A stretch of 64,000 nt of DNA from Alphaproteobacteria bacterium. Its GTDB lineage: Bacteria; Pseudomonadota; Alphaproteobacteria; ATCC43930; CGMCC-115725. Positions 44,558 to 53,463 of this stretch are shown here, one piece after another. The translations under genes and the position numbers were made by a program. Numbering within the stretch: the stretch's first letter is position 1; each line of letters begins with the position of its first letter. The DNA lies in NCBI GenBank assembly GCA_028871055.1, contig JAGWON010000006.1:62001-126000 (forward strand), read 5' to 3'. The notes under the pieces are model-generated. The model was not told the origin of the DNA. It saw only the letters and a list, made by a program, of their open reading frames with translations, and did not search any database.

Positions 44558-45455
44558 ACGCGGGCGAAGGCGGGCCGTCGCTATCGACGACGCCGCGCTC
44601 GATCATCTCGATCAGATGGGCGAGGACCGACCGGCCGGCCGCCACAACCAGGCGCGGGTCGAGCCCGGGATAGACCGTCGCCACGATTTCCGGAATCGTG
44701 CGATCGCCGGCCTTGAGACGCGCCACGATGGCGTCGGCGCGTTCGCGGCGGTGGGCGATGAAGGCGCGCACGTAGGGCTTCGGCTCGCCGATGCTGGGAC
44801 CGTGCGTCGGCCAATAGCGGGCGTCGTCGCGCGCCAACAGCTTGTCGAGCGAGCGCAGATAGGCGCCCATGTCGCCGTCGGGCGGCGCGATGACGCTCGT
44901 CGACCAGCCCATGACGTGGTCGCCGGTGAACAGCACCTTCTCCTCGGGCAGGGCGAAGCAGAGATGGTTCGAGGTGTGGCCGGGCGTCGCGACCGCGGCC
45001 AGGCTCCAGCCCGGGCCGCTCACCGCATCGCCGTCCCGCATCGCGATGTCGGGACGGAAATCGTGGTCGCCGCCTTCTTCGACCACGCCGAGCTCGACGC
45101 CGGCGCGGTCCTCGGCCCGGCCGGAGCCGTGCGGCCCGAAACCGAAGGTCCGCGCGCCAGTCGCCTGCTTGATCACGGCGGCGGCCGGCGAATGATCGAG
45201 ATGGGTGTGCGTCACCAGGATATGCGTGACCGTCTCGTGCGCGACCGTCCCGAGCAGAGTCGCGGCGTGATCGTCCATCGCCGGACCCGGATCGATGATC
45301 GCCACCTTGCCGCGGCCGACGATATAGGTGCCGGTGCCTCTGAAAGTGAAAGGGCTGGGGTTGCGCGCGACGACCCGTCGGATCAGCGGCGAGAGCGTCT
45401 CCACCTCGCCATAGCGGAAGATGAATTTACGGCGGAAGGGGATCTCGATCGCCAT
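44535..45455 (-). CDS. MBL-fold metallo-hydrolase, LACTB2/glyoxalase II-like
   Basis: 306 residues. The metallo-beta-lactamase motif is THTHLDHSPAA (HxHxDH), with further ligands in TPGHTSNHLCF and FTGDHVMGW. The C-terminal domain (YVRAFIAHRRERADAIVARL) is the helical part seen in LACTB2-like endoribonucleases and thioesterases. Actual substrate unknown. It is 1 bp after the acyltransferase gene. Confidence 0.93.
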   Translation of the reverse strand: MAIEIPFRRKFIFRYGEVETLSPLIRRVVARNPSPFTFRGTGTYIVGRGKVAIIDPGPAMDDHAATLLGTVAHETVTHILVTHTHLDHSPAAAVIKQATGARTFGFGPHGSGRAEDRAGVELGVVEEGGDHDFRPDIAMRDGDAVSGPGWSLAAVATPGHTSNHLCFALPEEKVLFTGDHVMGWSTSVIAPPDGDMGAYLRSLDKLLARDDARYWPTHGPSIGEPKPYVRAFIAHRRERADAIVARLKAGDRTIPEIVATVYPGLDPRLVVAAGRSVLAHLIEMIERGVVDSDGPPSPASRFRLRA

Positions 45456-45456
45456 C

Positions 45457-46560
45457 TCAGCCGGCGTTCGCCGCGAAGGCCGGCGCCGGGCGCGTCCGCG
45501 GTTTTAGGCGCAAGGCTCGCGCTTCGATCACGTGCCAGGAGACGAAGGCGAGGGCGCCTGCCAGCAGCAAGCCGGCGCCGAAGACCTGCCACCATGCGGC
45601 ATGGCCGCCCTTGAGCCAGATGACGAGCTGCTCGGACGGCCAGCCGTAGATATAGAGGCCGTAGGACAGATCGCCCCAGCGCGCCGCGCGCAGCGGCGGG
45701 ATGCGCGGATTGAGCGCGAGCCAAAGCGCCAGATAGCAGCCGGTCAGCGGGAACAGCAGGATGAATTGGCGAATGAAAATGCTGGCGACGAGGAGGACGA
45801 CGGCCGCAAGCGCGACGCGGCCGTCGAAGACGCGGGTGCCGCGCAGCTTATAGAGCACCATGCCGATGGCGAAAAACGACAGCAGCCAGCCGACATCCCA
45901 CAGCCAGCCCAGGAGGTCGAAAATCTTTGCGGCGAGGAAGCCCGACGCTTGCGGCGCGGCGGGAGCGGATACGCCGACGCAGACCATCCCGAAGGCGACG
46001 AGCAGCAGGCAGATCCAAACGTTGAGCAGCCGCGTCAGGCCGAGCGCCATCACCATCAGATACATCAGGAATTCGTAATACAGCGTCCATAGCGAGCCGT
46101 TGATCACGAGCCCAACCTGGTTGTCGACGAACAGGACGCCGGGCAGCTCGTGCACCTTTACCGAAAGAGCCGCGTTGCCGGCGACGTAGAGATAGGGCTC
46201 GGGGCGGGCGAGATAATCCGCGAGCGGCAGGGTGGTCACAAGCGGCGCCAGCACGAACGCCGACACGATCAGCGCCACGATCAGGCCGGGAAAGATGCGC
46301 AGGCAGCGCTTCATAAGGTAGCGCGGCGCCGATGCCGTCCGCTCCCAGCTCTGGGTGACTAGGTACCCGCTGATGGCGAAGAAGACGAAGACGCCGCAGA
46401 GTCCGAGGATCGATTGGTTGCCGGTGAGCCAGATGAGCGGCTCGTGGTCCTGCGTCCCCTGCGCGATCAGAAATGAATGCGAAAAGATGACCGAGATCGC
46501 GGCGAGCAGGCGCAGCGCGTCGAAGTTGTTGTCGCGCGGGGCCGCCGGCGCGCCGCTCAT
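45457..46560 (-). CDS. Acyltransferase family 3 membrane protein (OafA/YrhL type)
   Basis: 367 residues with about ten transmembrane helices. The start NNFDALRLLAAISVIFSHSFLI contains the conserved Arg and His of the acyltransferase 3 family, and SLWTLYYEFLMYLMV carries the conserved E. Members O-acylate surface polysaccharides. Its start overlaps the stop of the next upstream gene (ATGA). Confidence 0.93.
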   Translation of the reverse strand: MSGAPAAPRDNNFDALRLLAAISVIFSHSFLIAQGTQDHEPLIWLTGNQSILGLCGVFVFFAISGYLVTQSWERTASAPRYLMKRCLRIFPGLIVALIVSAFVLAPLVTTLPLADYLARPEPYLYVAGNAALSVKVHELPGVLFVDNQVGLVINGSLWTLYYEFLMYLMVMALGLTRLLNVWICLLLVAFGMVCVGVSAPAAPQASGFLAAKIFDLLGWLWDVGWLLSFFAIGMVLYKLRGTRVFDGRVALAAVVLLVASIFIRQFILLFPLTGCYLALWLALNPRIPPLRAARWGDLSYGLYIYGWPSEQLVIWLKGGHAAWWQVFGAGLLLAGALAFVSWHVIEARALRLKPRTRPAPAFAANAG

Positions 46561-47171
46561 GCGCCGTCGGTCGGCTTCATCGTCACCGCGAACATGACGG
46601 TCGGCAGCTTTTCGCGGATCGCGGCGCGCAGGCTCGCCTCGTCGGTGCCCGAAGCGACGAACAGGGCGCGACGCGGGCTGCGGCGCACGACCACCGCCGT
46701 TGCGCGCCCAGTCGGATGGGAGCCGACGGTGACGAAGACCTCCGCGGGATCGATCCGGTCGAGCGCGCGTTCGAGCTCGGCACGGCCGGTATCGCTGTCG
46801 AGGTCGTGCGTCGGGAGCTCGGCCGCGGCCTCGTCGGTCTCGATCGGCACCGCGGAATCGACGGCTTCGACGCGCTGATGCCGTGCCAGGCGCTGAAAGA
46901 TGGCGCGACCTTCGCCTGTGTCGACGCGGAACTGCAGCTCCCAGCTCTCGCCTCGTGCGGCCAGCTCGGCGATCAGCGCGAACATGTCGTCGCAGTCCGG
47001 ATCGTGGCTGCAGGTGATGAAGGCAAGCTTGCCCTCATGCTCGATCACACGGTCGTCGTTCTCAGGGAATCCGAGCTGCTCGAGCGCGTTGTTGAGCGCG
47101 CGCTCCGGCGCGACCAAAAGCGTACTGACATGCAAATGAGCGCTTTCGCGCGACGTATCGGCGGCGTCCAT
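46557..47171 (-). CDS. Hypothetical protein, 204 residues
   Basis: I do not recognise a family. No signal or membrane helix is seen. The protein is acidic and alternates predicted strands and helices. Segments worth searching are AFITCSHDPDCDDMFALIAELA (two Cys and His in one loop), TVGSHPTGRATAVVVRRSPRRALFVASG and the C-terminal REKLPTVMFAVTMKP. It is translationally coupled to the acyltransferase gene by a 4-bp overlap. Codon use is like its neighbours, so it is probably a real gene. Confidence 0.75.
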   Translation of the reverse strand: MDAADTSRESAHLHVSTLLVAPERALNNALEQLGFPENDDRVIEHEGKLAFITCSHDPDCDDMFALIAELAARGESWELQFRVDTGEGRAIFQRLARHQRVEAVDSAVPIETDEAAAELPTHDLDSDTGRAELERALDRIDPAEVFVTVGSHPTGRATAVVVRRSPRRALFVASGTDEASLRAAIREKLPTVMFAVTMKPTDGA

Positions 47172-47230
47172 GGCAATGACTTAGCCCCGGACCGGCCGCG
47201 CGGCAAGCGCCGAGGCCTGAAATCGGCGGA

Positions 47231-47707
47231 TCAACCGGGCAGCAGGCCGAGCGGCGCGATCTCGACGCGCGCCTGCGCCGGATCGACGATCGCAACCACG
47301 AAGGTATCGCCGCGGCAGTCGCCCTTGCCGTTGCAGCCGGCCCAACTCGCGAGCGATTCGATCCGGAAATACCAGACCTGACCCGCCTGCACCTGCACGG
47401 TCTTGAACTGGAAAGGATATTGGCCGCGGCTCAGTACCGAGACGAAATAGGTCCCGGGAGTCACGTCGCGGTAGAGCACGGTGCCGTTGCGCGAGAAGCC
47501 GACCGGCTGCTGGTTCAACATGACCATGGTGCCGAGCGCCGGATCGCTCGGCTCGAGCAGGCGATAGAAATAGAGCCGCGCCATGCCGGATGCCGGCGGC
47601 AGCAGGCTGCGTTCGGCCGACGCGAAGGTCGGCAGTTCCGGGTTCTGCACGACGCATCCCGCCAGGGCCAGGGTGCACACGAGAAACAGCCGCCGCGCCA
47701 TACCCAT
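47231..47707 (-). CDS. DUF2846-like lipoprotein
   Basis: 158 residues: MGMARRLFLVCTLALAGC is a lipoprotein signal (Cys18). The mature domain MARLYFYRLLEPSDPALGTMVMLNQQPVGFSRNG, then VTPGTYFVSV, has the beta-rich pattern of DUF2846 proteins. The ATG at 47707 has GGAGG 5 bp upstream, which decides the start over ATG 47701 and a longer frame. Function unknown; periplasmic face of a membrane. Confidence 0.8.
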   Translation of the reverse strand: MGMARRLFLVCTLALAGCVVQNPELPTFASAERSLLPPASGMARLYFYRLLEPSDPALGTMVMLNQQPVGFSRNGTVLYRDVTPGTYFVSVLSRGQYPFQFKTVQVQAGQVWYFRIESLASWAGCNGKGDCRGDTFVVAIVDPAQARVEIAPLGLLPG

Positions 47708-47825
47708 CGATGCCTCCGTCCGGGCTTCGCGCCCGCCACCCAACGTCAACCATTATAGGGACAAAACGGCGGCGCCGCGCCGGAGCCACCCTCTCGCGTT
47801 CCGGTTGTTCCGGTCGTCGATCCGG

Positions 47826-49184
47826 CTAGCGTGCGGCGGTCGCCGCGGTCTTCCGTAGCTCCGTCTCGAGGCGATCGACCGCCGTCGTCAGCTGAGAGTC
47901 CTTTGGGGTGCCGATCAGCATCGGGTCGATATTGGCCTCGGGCGAATTTTCGTTGGCCGCCGCCTTGATCGCGCCGCCCGGATTGCTGAGCGCGCCCTTG
48001 AGATCGGCCTCGTGCACGACGTCGACCAGGGGTTCGCGCCGGTTCTTGGGCGGCAGAACCACCAGATCGGGCGTGATGCCGCGGTCCTGGATCGAATTGC
48101 CGGACGGTGTGTAGTAGAGCGCCGTGGTCAGCCGGATCGCGCCGCGGCCGTCGAGCGGAATGATGGTCTGGACCGATCCCTTGCCGAAGCTGCGCGTGCC
48201 CAGGATCTGGGCACGGTGCCGCTCCTTGAGCGCGCCGGCGACGATCTCTGACGCGGAGGCGGACGCGCCGTTGATCAGCACGACCATCGGCACGCCGGCG
48301 ACTCGATCGCCGCCGCCCGGCGCAGTGAACACGCGATTGTCGTCGGGATCGCGGCCGCGGGTCGAGACGACTACGCCGCCGTCGAGAAAATCGCCCGCAA
48401 CCGCCACCGCCTGATCGAGCAGGCCGCCGGGATCGTTGCGCAGGTCGAGCACCAGGCCGTTGAGGCGGCCTCTGGCCTGCTGCGTCAGCGTATCGATGGC
48501 TTTGACCAGCTCGTCATTCGTCTTCTCGGAGAAGAGCGAGATCCGGATATAGCCGATCTTGTCCGGCTCGAGCCGCGACTTGACCGAGGCGACGTGAATG
48601 ACCGCGCGGTTGATGGTCACTTCGAACGGCCGCGTGCCGGTGCGCACGATCGTCACGTGAACCGGTGTCCCGACCGGGCCGCGCAGGCGATCGACGACCC
48701 CCTTGAGATCCATGCCCTCGGTGAGCTTGCCGTCGATCTTGAGGATGATGTCGCCGGGCTTGAGTCCGGCCCGCGCCGCCGGCGTGTTGTCGATCGGCGA
48801 GATCACCTTGGGATGGCTCTCGTCGCGGGTGATCTCGGCGCCGATACCGGCGAACTCGCCCTCGCTCTCATCGAGCAGGTCCTGATACTCACTTTCGTCC
48901 AGATAATCGGAGTGCGGATCGAGCGCCGACAACATGCCCTTGAGCGAATTGGCGACGAGCTTGTCCTCGCTCACCGGTTCGACGTAACTCGCGCGGACGC
49001 GATCGAGCACGCGGGTGTAAAGCTTCATGTCGGTGTCGTGCGATGGCGTGGCGACCGCGGCCGGCGCGGCGCTGGCGTCGTCACGCGGCACGCCGGGCGT
49101 ATGGCTGCAGGCGGCGAGGCCGAGGGCCAGGACGCCGGCAAATGCGGGCCCGAGGAGACGGCAGGGGGCGGAATTTCGAATCAT
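47826..49184 (-). CDS. Carboxy-terminal processing protease, S41 family, lipoprotein
   Basis: 452 residues from MIRNSAPCRLLGPAFAGVLALGLAACSH, a lipoprotein-type signal. Then follow an N-terminal helical part, a PDZ domain (DNTPAARAGLKPGDIILKIDGK) and the S41 catalytic core with Ser in NGASASASEIVAGAL and Lys in GTRSFGKGSVQ. It cleaves substrate C-termini in the periplasm. A GTG at 49205 is an alternative start without a better ribosome site. Confidence 0.93.
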   Translation of the reverse strand: MIRNSAPCRLLGPAFAGVLALGLAACSHTPGVPRDDASAAPAAVATPSHDTDMKLYTRVLDRVRASYVEPVSEDKLVANSLKGMLSALDPHSDYLDESEYQDLLDESEGEFAGIGAEITRDESHPKVISPIDNTPAARAGLKPGDIILKIDGKLTEGMDLKGVVDRLRGPVGTPVHVTIVRTGTRPFEVTINRAVIHVASVKSRLEPDKIGYIRISLFSEKTNDELVKAIDTLTQQARGRLNGLVLDLRNDPGGLLDQAVAVAGDFLDGGVVVSTRGRDPDDNRVFTAPGGGDRVAGVPMVVLINGASASASEIVAGALKERHRAQILGTRSFGKGSVQTIIPLDGRGAIRLTTALYYTPSGNSIQDRGITPDLVVLPPKNRREPLVDVVHEADLKGALSNPGGAIKAAANENSPEANIDPMLIGTPKDSQLTTAVDRLETELRKTAATAAR

Positions 49185-49214
49185 GATTTCACGCGGATTT
49201 GACACAAAGGAGGT

Positions 49215-49559
49215 TCAATGGCGGCGCCGCTTTTCGACGAGTTCGCGAACCTTGCGCTGCTCCCAGTCTTGCGTCGTCCAGGGCAGCATCTCGTAGGCGT
49301 GCAGTGCATGCAGGCAGAGCAGCAGTCCCCAGCCGACCAGCGGCGCATAGAACCACATCGGACCCGGCGACGTGGAATCGATCAGGAAAAGGACGAAGTT
49401 GACCACGACGTAGACCGTCAGGTGGCTGTAGAACAGCCGCAGGGCGCGCACCCGCCGCCACGCCCATTGCTCGATTTCCGCTGCGTGCGCCGCCTCGCGA
49501 ACGCCGGAGCCCGGTCGGAGCTCGACCGGCTCGCTATCGCGACCGCGCATCATGACCAT
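49215..49559 (-). CDS. 2TM domain protein
   Basis: 114 residues. After a 45-residue hydrophilic start, RLFYSHLTVYVVVNFVLFLID and FYAPLVGWGLLLCLHALHAYE form the two helices of the 2TM domain, with the usual WEQRKVRELVEKRR end. In other bacteria this domain often accompanies LytTR regulators; none is seen here. It lies upstream of the protease gene (about 30 bp). Confidence 0.8.
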   Translation of the reverse strand: MVMMRGRDSEPVELRPGSGVREAAHAAEIEQWAWRRVRALRLFYSHLTVYVVVNFVLFLIDSTSPGPMWFYAPLVGWGLLLCLHALHAYEMLPWTTQDWEQRKVRELVEKRRRH

Positions 49560-49630
49560 GCCTTAAGCCTCTCGGCCGCGCTCTCGACGCGGACCGTAAC
49601 CCAATGCGCCCCCGCTGCATTCGAATAGCA

Positions 49631-49661
49631 GAAACGGCCGCTCGTTGAAAGCGGCCGTTTC
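49631..49661 (-). terminator. Hairpin downstream of tRNA-Pro
   Basis: GAAACGGCCGCT (49631-49642) pairs with AGCGGCCGTTTC (49650-49661), 12 bp with a 7-nt loop. It lies 35 bp past the 3' end of the minus-strand tRNA gene. The following U-run is short, so its direction is not certain. Confidence 0.5.
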
Positions 49662-49695
49662 GTAGCCTTTCCGGGTCTTAACCGGCCGGCGGGAA

Positions 49696-49772
49696 TGGTC
49701 GGAGTGAGAGGATTCGAACCTCCGGCCCCTAGCTCCCGAAGCTAGTGCTCTACCAGGCTGAGCTACACTCCG
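49696..49772 (-). tRNA. tRNA-Pro (anticodon CGG)
   Basis: 77 nt including encoded CCA. The acceptor stem CGGAGTG pairs with CACTCCG; the D-arm AGCTCAGCCTGGTAGAGC is standard; the anticodon stem CTAGC/GCTAG encloses TTCGGGA with CGG as anticodon; the T-arm contains GGTTCGAATCC. It reads CCG codons, which are frequent in this DNA. Confidence 0.97.
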
Positions 49773-49835
49773 GCGCGGCGCGGTATAGCAGGCTTGGCCC
49801 CTGATACCATAGTCTTTTTCCGCCTGAAACCCCGC

Positions 49836-50852
49836 CTAATGGCCGCGCTCCAGGCAGAAATCGATCGCCTCGTCGAGCGCGCGCCGCTCCGGCGACTCGT
49901 GGAAGATGCCGAGGGCGCCGCGCGCGGTTTCGGCATAAAGCCGCGCCCGCTCGAGCGTGGCGGCGAGGGTGCCGTGGCGCTGCATCAGCGCGATCGCGTG
50001 CCCGAGATCGTTGTCGCTCTGGTCGCCAGCCTCGAGCGTGCGGCGCCAGAAGGCGCGCTCGTCCTCGTCGGCGGCCTTGAGCGCCAGCACCACCGGCAGC
50101 GTGATCTTGCCGTCGCGGAAGTCGTCGCCGACCGTCTTGCCGAGTTCCGCCTGCCGCGCCGAATAGTCGAGCATGTCGTCGACCAGCTGGAAGGCGATGC
50201 CGAGATTGCGGCCATAGGCTTCGAGCGCCTTCTCCTCGGTCTCCTTGCGCTCGCCGAGCACGGCGCCGATGCGCGACGCGGCGGCAAAGAGCGCCGCAGT
50301 CTTGGCGTTGATGACTTCGAGATATTGCGCTTCCGTCGTGTCGGTGTCGTTGCTGGTGACGAGCTGGAGGACCTCGCCTTCGGCGATGATCGCCGATGCG
50401 CGCGACAGGATGTCGAGCACCTTGAGCGAGCCGTCCTCGACCATGAGCTGGAACGCGCGACTGAACAGGAAGTCGCCGACCAGCACCGACGGCTTGTTGC
50501 CCCAGACCGCGTTGGCGGTGGCGAGGCCGCGCCGGAGCCCGCTGGCGTCGACCACGTCGTCGTGCAGCAGCGTCGCGGTATGGATGAACTCGACCGCGGC
50601 GGCGAGCGCGACGTGCCGGTCGCCGCGATAGCCGCACAGCCGCGAGCAGGCGAGGGTGAGCATCGGCCTGAGCCGCTTGCCGCCGGCGGCGATGATATGG
50701 CCGGCGAGCTGCGGGATGAGCGCGACCGGGCTCTGCATCCGCGCCAGGATCAGCGTGTTGACGTGCGCCAGATCCGCGGCGACGAGCGCGTTCAGCCGGT
50801 CGAGCGAGACCCGGTTCTTGGCGCCCTGGCCCGCATTGGCAGGCAATGCCAC
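49836..50852 (-). CDS. ispB: Polyprenyl synthetase (octa/deca-prenyl diphosphate synthase)
   Basis: 338 residues from the GTG at 50852 (VALPANAGQGAKNRVSLDRL), with GGGGAGAG upstream; further in-frame upstream codons lack family sequence. The two Asp-rich motifs of trans-prenyl synthases are LLHDDVVDAS and QLVDDMLDY, with GGKRLRPML and DFRDGKITLPV. It makes the ubiquinone side chain. It diverges from the DUF2007 gene. Confidence 0.95.
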   Translation of the reverse strand: MALPANAGQGAKNRVSLDRLNALVAADLAHVNTLILARMQSPVALIPQLAGHIIAAGGKRLRPMLTLACSRLCGYRGDRHVALAAAVEFIHTATLLHDDVVDASGLRRGLATANAVWGNKPSVLVGDFLFSRAFQLMVEDGSLKVLDILSRASAIIAEGEVLQLVTSNDTDTTEAQYLEVINAKTAALFAAASRIGAVLGERKETEEKALEAYGRNLGIAFQLVDDMLDYSARQAELGKTVGDDFRDGKITLPVVLALKAADEDERAFWRRTLEAGDQSDNDLGHAIALMQRHGTLAATLERARLYAETARGALGIFHESPERRALDEAIDFCLERGH

Positions 50853-50977
50853 GTCGTCTCTCCCCTGGCCCGTTGACCGCGCGGTCCGGCACGGCGAGCA
50901 TAGAAGGCTTGACCCTCGGGTCAAGCGCCCCCCGGCCACAGGCCGGCAGGGCGGTCAGTCTATCCGGTTCGGGGTCG

Positions 50978-51184
50978 ATGAAGGAACTGCTGCGCAGCAA
51001 CGATCCGGTGCGGTTGTCGTGGGCCGAGGCGCTTTTGGCCGCCGCCGGTATCGAAATCGTGATCGCCGACCGGCATACCAGCATCGTCGAAGGCTCGATC
51101 GGCGCCATTCCGCGGCGGATCCTGGTGGCCGAGGACGATCTCGCTCGCGCCCGCGCGTTGCTGGCCGAGGCCGAGGGCGCATGA
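50978..51184 (+). CDS. DUF2007 domain protein (putative signal-transducing)
   Basis: 68 residues: MKELLRSNDPVRLSWAEALLAAAGIEIVIADRHTSIVEGSIG, then PRRILVAEDDLARARALL, the PII-like small domain of DUF2007. It overlaps the next methyltransferase gene by 4 bp (ATGA). The same pair beside a polyprenyl synthetase gene is common in alphaproteobacteria. Confidence 0.88.
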   Translation: MKELLRSNDPVRLSWAEALLAAAGIEIVIADRHTSIVEGSIGAIPRRILVAEDDLARARALLAEAEGA

Positions 51185-51942
51185 CCACCTCCGCCGCGGC
51201 GCCGCTGCCGGTCACCGACGACGCGCTGCTCGGCGGCCGCGTGAAACTGCTGCAACCGCTAGCCGGCTATCGGGTCGCGATCGATCCTGTGCTGCTGGCC
51301 GCCGCCGTGCCGACAACCGGGACCGACACCGTGCTCGATCTCGGCTGCGGCGTCGGTGCCGCGGCGTTATGTCTTGCCGTGCGCGTGCCCGGATGCCGCG
51401 TCACCGGCATCGAGGCGCAGCGCGATCTGGTACGCCTGGCCGGCGAGAACGCGGCGCGCAATGGCGTCGCGGATCGCGTGACGATCATGGCCGGCGACAT
51501 CAGCCATCCGCCGCCGCGGCTCGAGCCCGGCAGCTTCGCGCATGTCATGGCCAATCCGCCTTATATGGAGGCGGTGGCGGCGAGCCCATCGCCGGTGCCG
51601 GGCAAATCCACGGCGACCGTCGAAGGCGCCGCCGATCTCGCTGTGTGGGTGCGCTTCGCGCTCGTCATGGTGCGGCCGCGCGGCAGCGTCACCTTCATCC
51701 ATCGCGCCGACCGGATCGAGCAGCTCTTGGCGCAGCTCGCCGGCCGCGCCGGCGAAATCGCGGTGCTGCCGCTGTGGCCGGGCGCCGGCAAGCCGGCGAA
51801 GCGCGTCATCGTCCAGGCGCGCAAGGACGTCGCGACGCCGACGCGGCTCCTGCCGGGACTGGTGCTGCACGAAGCCGACGGCCGCTTCACCGCCGCGGCG
51901 GATGCGGTGCTGCGCGACGCGGCGGCGCTGATGCTTGATTAG
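51181..51942 (+). CDS. tRNA1(Val) A37 N6-methyltransferase-like (TrmN6/YfiC family)
   Basis: 253 residues. SAM motif VLDLGCGVGAAALCLA, acidic GIEAQRDLV and the N6-adenine catalytic motif NPPYMEA are present; the N-terminal LLGGRVKLLQPLAGYRVAIDPVLLAAA is typical of the TrmN6 family. It is coupled to the DUF2007 gene. The precise RNA target is inferred from family. Confidence 0.9.
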   Translation: MTTSAAAPLPVTDDALLGGRVKLLQPLAGYRVAIDPVLLAAAVPTTGTDTVLDLGCGVGAAALCLAVRVPGCRVTGIEAQRDLVRLAGENAARNGVADRVTIMAGDISHPPPRLEPGSFAHVMANPPYMEAVAASPSPVPGKSTATVEGAADLAVWVRFALVMVRPRGSVTFIHRADRIEQLLAQLAGRAGEIAVLPLWPGAGKPAKRVIVQARKDVATPTRLLPGLVLHEADGRFTAAADAVLRDAAALMLD

Positions 51943-52021
51943 TCGTCATTCCCGCGCAAGCGGGAATCCAGGGGCCGAGTCAGGCAATTGCCCTGGGTCC
52001 CCGCGTTCGCGGGGACGACGA
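51943..52021. repeat. Dispersed two-hairpin intergenic repeat, copy 3
   Basis: GTCGTCATTCCCGCGCAAGC then GGGAATCCAGGGGC... and, in inverse order, TTGCCCTGGG then TCCCCGC-GTTC-GCGGGGA-CGAC. This copy is the best preserved of the three and lies between convergent genes. Confidence 0.85.
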
Positions 52022-52028
52022 AAGGGTT

Positions 52029-52499
52029 TTACTCCGCCGGCACTTTGACCGGCTGCGCGCGCGGCCGTTCGACCGCCATCTCCTTGATCGACTCGGTGCC
52101 ACCCCACGGATGCTCCGAAACGTCGAACACCACGCCGTCGGGTCCGCGGAACTTGGTCTCGAAGAACACGTCCTTGAGGCTCTCCGGCCGGCGCATGAAG
52201 CAATCGGCGCCGAGCGTCTCGAGCTTCTTGATCCAACCTTCAAGGTCGTCGGCAACCTGGATGCCGAAATGGTGCAGGCCGACGTAGTCGAGGCCGCGGC
52301 CGAGCTGGTCGACATTCTTGAACTTGAGGATCGCCATGTTGAGCGTGCCGTCGCTGAGGTACACGCCGTAGGCGACCTGCTTCGGGTCGTTGCTTTCCTT
52401 GGTGCGCGCGACTTCGCGAAAGCCGAAGGCCTGCTTGTAGAACGCGGCGGTCCTGTCCGGATCGTTGGTGGCGAGCGCGATGTGGCGGATCTGCGGCAT
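52029..52499 (-). CDS. VOC (glyoxalase/bleomycin resistance) family protein
   Basis: 156 residues. MPQIRHIALATNDPDRTAAFYKQAFGF is the classical first beta-alpha-beta module. LHHFGIQVADDLEGWIKKLETLGA and FRGPDGVVFDVSEHPWG form the second, with metal-type His and Glu residues. Enzyme, binding or resistance roles are all possible. It lies 31 bp after the alpha/beta hydrolase gene. Confidence 0.9.
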   Translation of the reverse strand: MPQIRHIALATNDPDRTAAFYKQAFGFREVARTKESNDPKQVAYGVYLSDGTLNMAILKFKNVDQLGRGLDYVGLHHFGIQVADDLEGWIKKLETLGADCFMRRPESLKDVFFETKFRGPDGVVFDVSEHPWGGTESIKEMAVERPRAQPVKVPAE

Positions 52500-52530
52500 G
52501 GTTTCCTCCAAGGCTCCCGGCTTTCGCCGA

Positions 52531-53376
52531 TTATAGCCCGCCGTGGCGGCCGACGAAATCGGCGATCCAGCCGAGCGCGGCGAACGAATTGGGCGCGGTC
52601 GGCGCCTTGGTGATGAACATGTGCGGCTCGCCGGCGAATTTGTGCAGCTCGGCCTCGCTGCCGGCCTTGCGATAGGTCTCGGCGAAGCGGTCGGCGATGG
52701 CGTGATCGAGATTGTCGTCGGCCGTGCCCTGGATGAGCAGCGCGGGCGGCAGGTGGTGCGCGCCGCCCGACGCGACGATGCGCTGCGGATTGCCGTCGTC
52801 CATCGCCGCCTCGTCGCCGAAGAACGTCGCATGTGCGTCGAGAAAGCGCTGGATCTTCTTTTGCTGCGCCATGCGATAGCGCGCCGTCGGATCGAGCACG
52901 CCCCAGCACGAGACCAGGAACGCCGGCCGCGCATCGAAGCTGTCGCCGCCGGGCAGTGCCGCATAGCGCGGATCGTCGGGCTTGAGCGCGGCGCAGAACA
53001 GGATCTGCGCGCCGCTCGACGTGCCGAGCCCGCCGACCCGCTCCGGTGCGCTGCCGAAGCGCGCGGCGTTCGCCTTGAGCCAGCGCAGACCCAGATGCAC
53101 GTCGGCCACCGCAGCGGGATAGCGGTGCGCCGGCGGCATGCGGAAATCGAGCGCGGCCACCACGATGCCGGTGCGCGCCAGGTATTCGTCGATCGCCGTG
53201 TTGTTGAGCCGGTCGCCGTTGACCCAGGCGCCGCCATGGACCTCGACGAGGGCCGGGAAGGGACCGGGTCCGCGCGGCCGGTAGAGCCGCGCCAGCAGCG
53301 TCTGGCCGGCGGCGCGCTGGTATTCGACGTCCTCGACGGCGATCTCGAAACGTGGCGCGGCGGCTTGATCAGGCAT
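52531..53376 (-). CDS. Alpha/beta hydrolase (esterase, BD-FAE/HSL-like)
   Basis: 281 residues. The oxyanion-hole motif VHGGAWVNGD and the nucleophile elbow GTSSGAQ give the Ser; Asp in GTADDNLDH and His in GEPHMFI complete the triad. Substrate unknown; small-ester or lactone hydrolysis is likely. Same direction as the VOC gene. Confidence 0.91.
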   Translation of the reverse strand: MPDQAAAPRFEIAVEDVEYQRAAGQTLLARLYRPRGPGPFPALVEVHGGAWVNGDRLNNTAIDEYLARTGIVVAALDFRMPPAHRYPAAVADVHLGLRWLKANAARFGSAPERVGGLGTSSGAQILFCAALKPDDPRYAALPGGDSFDARPAFLVSCWGVLDPTARYRMAQQKKIQRFLDAHATFFGDEAAMDDGNPQRIVASGGAHHLPPALLIQGTADDNLDHAIADRFAETYRKAGSEAELHKFAGEPHMFITKAPTAPNSFAALGWIADFVGRHGGL

Positions 53377-53463
53377 GGTGCAGTATCGCCCAGTGGCCGA
53401 CTCGGTCCAAGCGTCGCACCCGGCGACGGTTGACCCCTTTTGGCCGCTCCCCTACACCATGCC

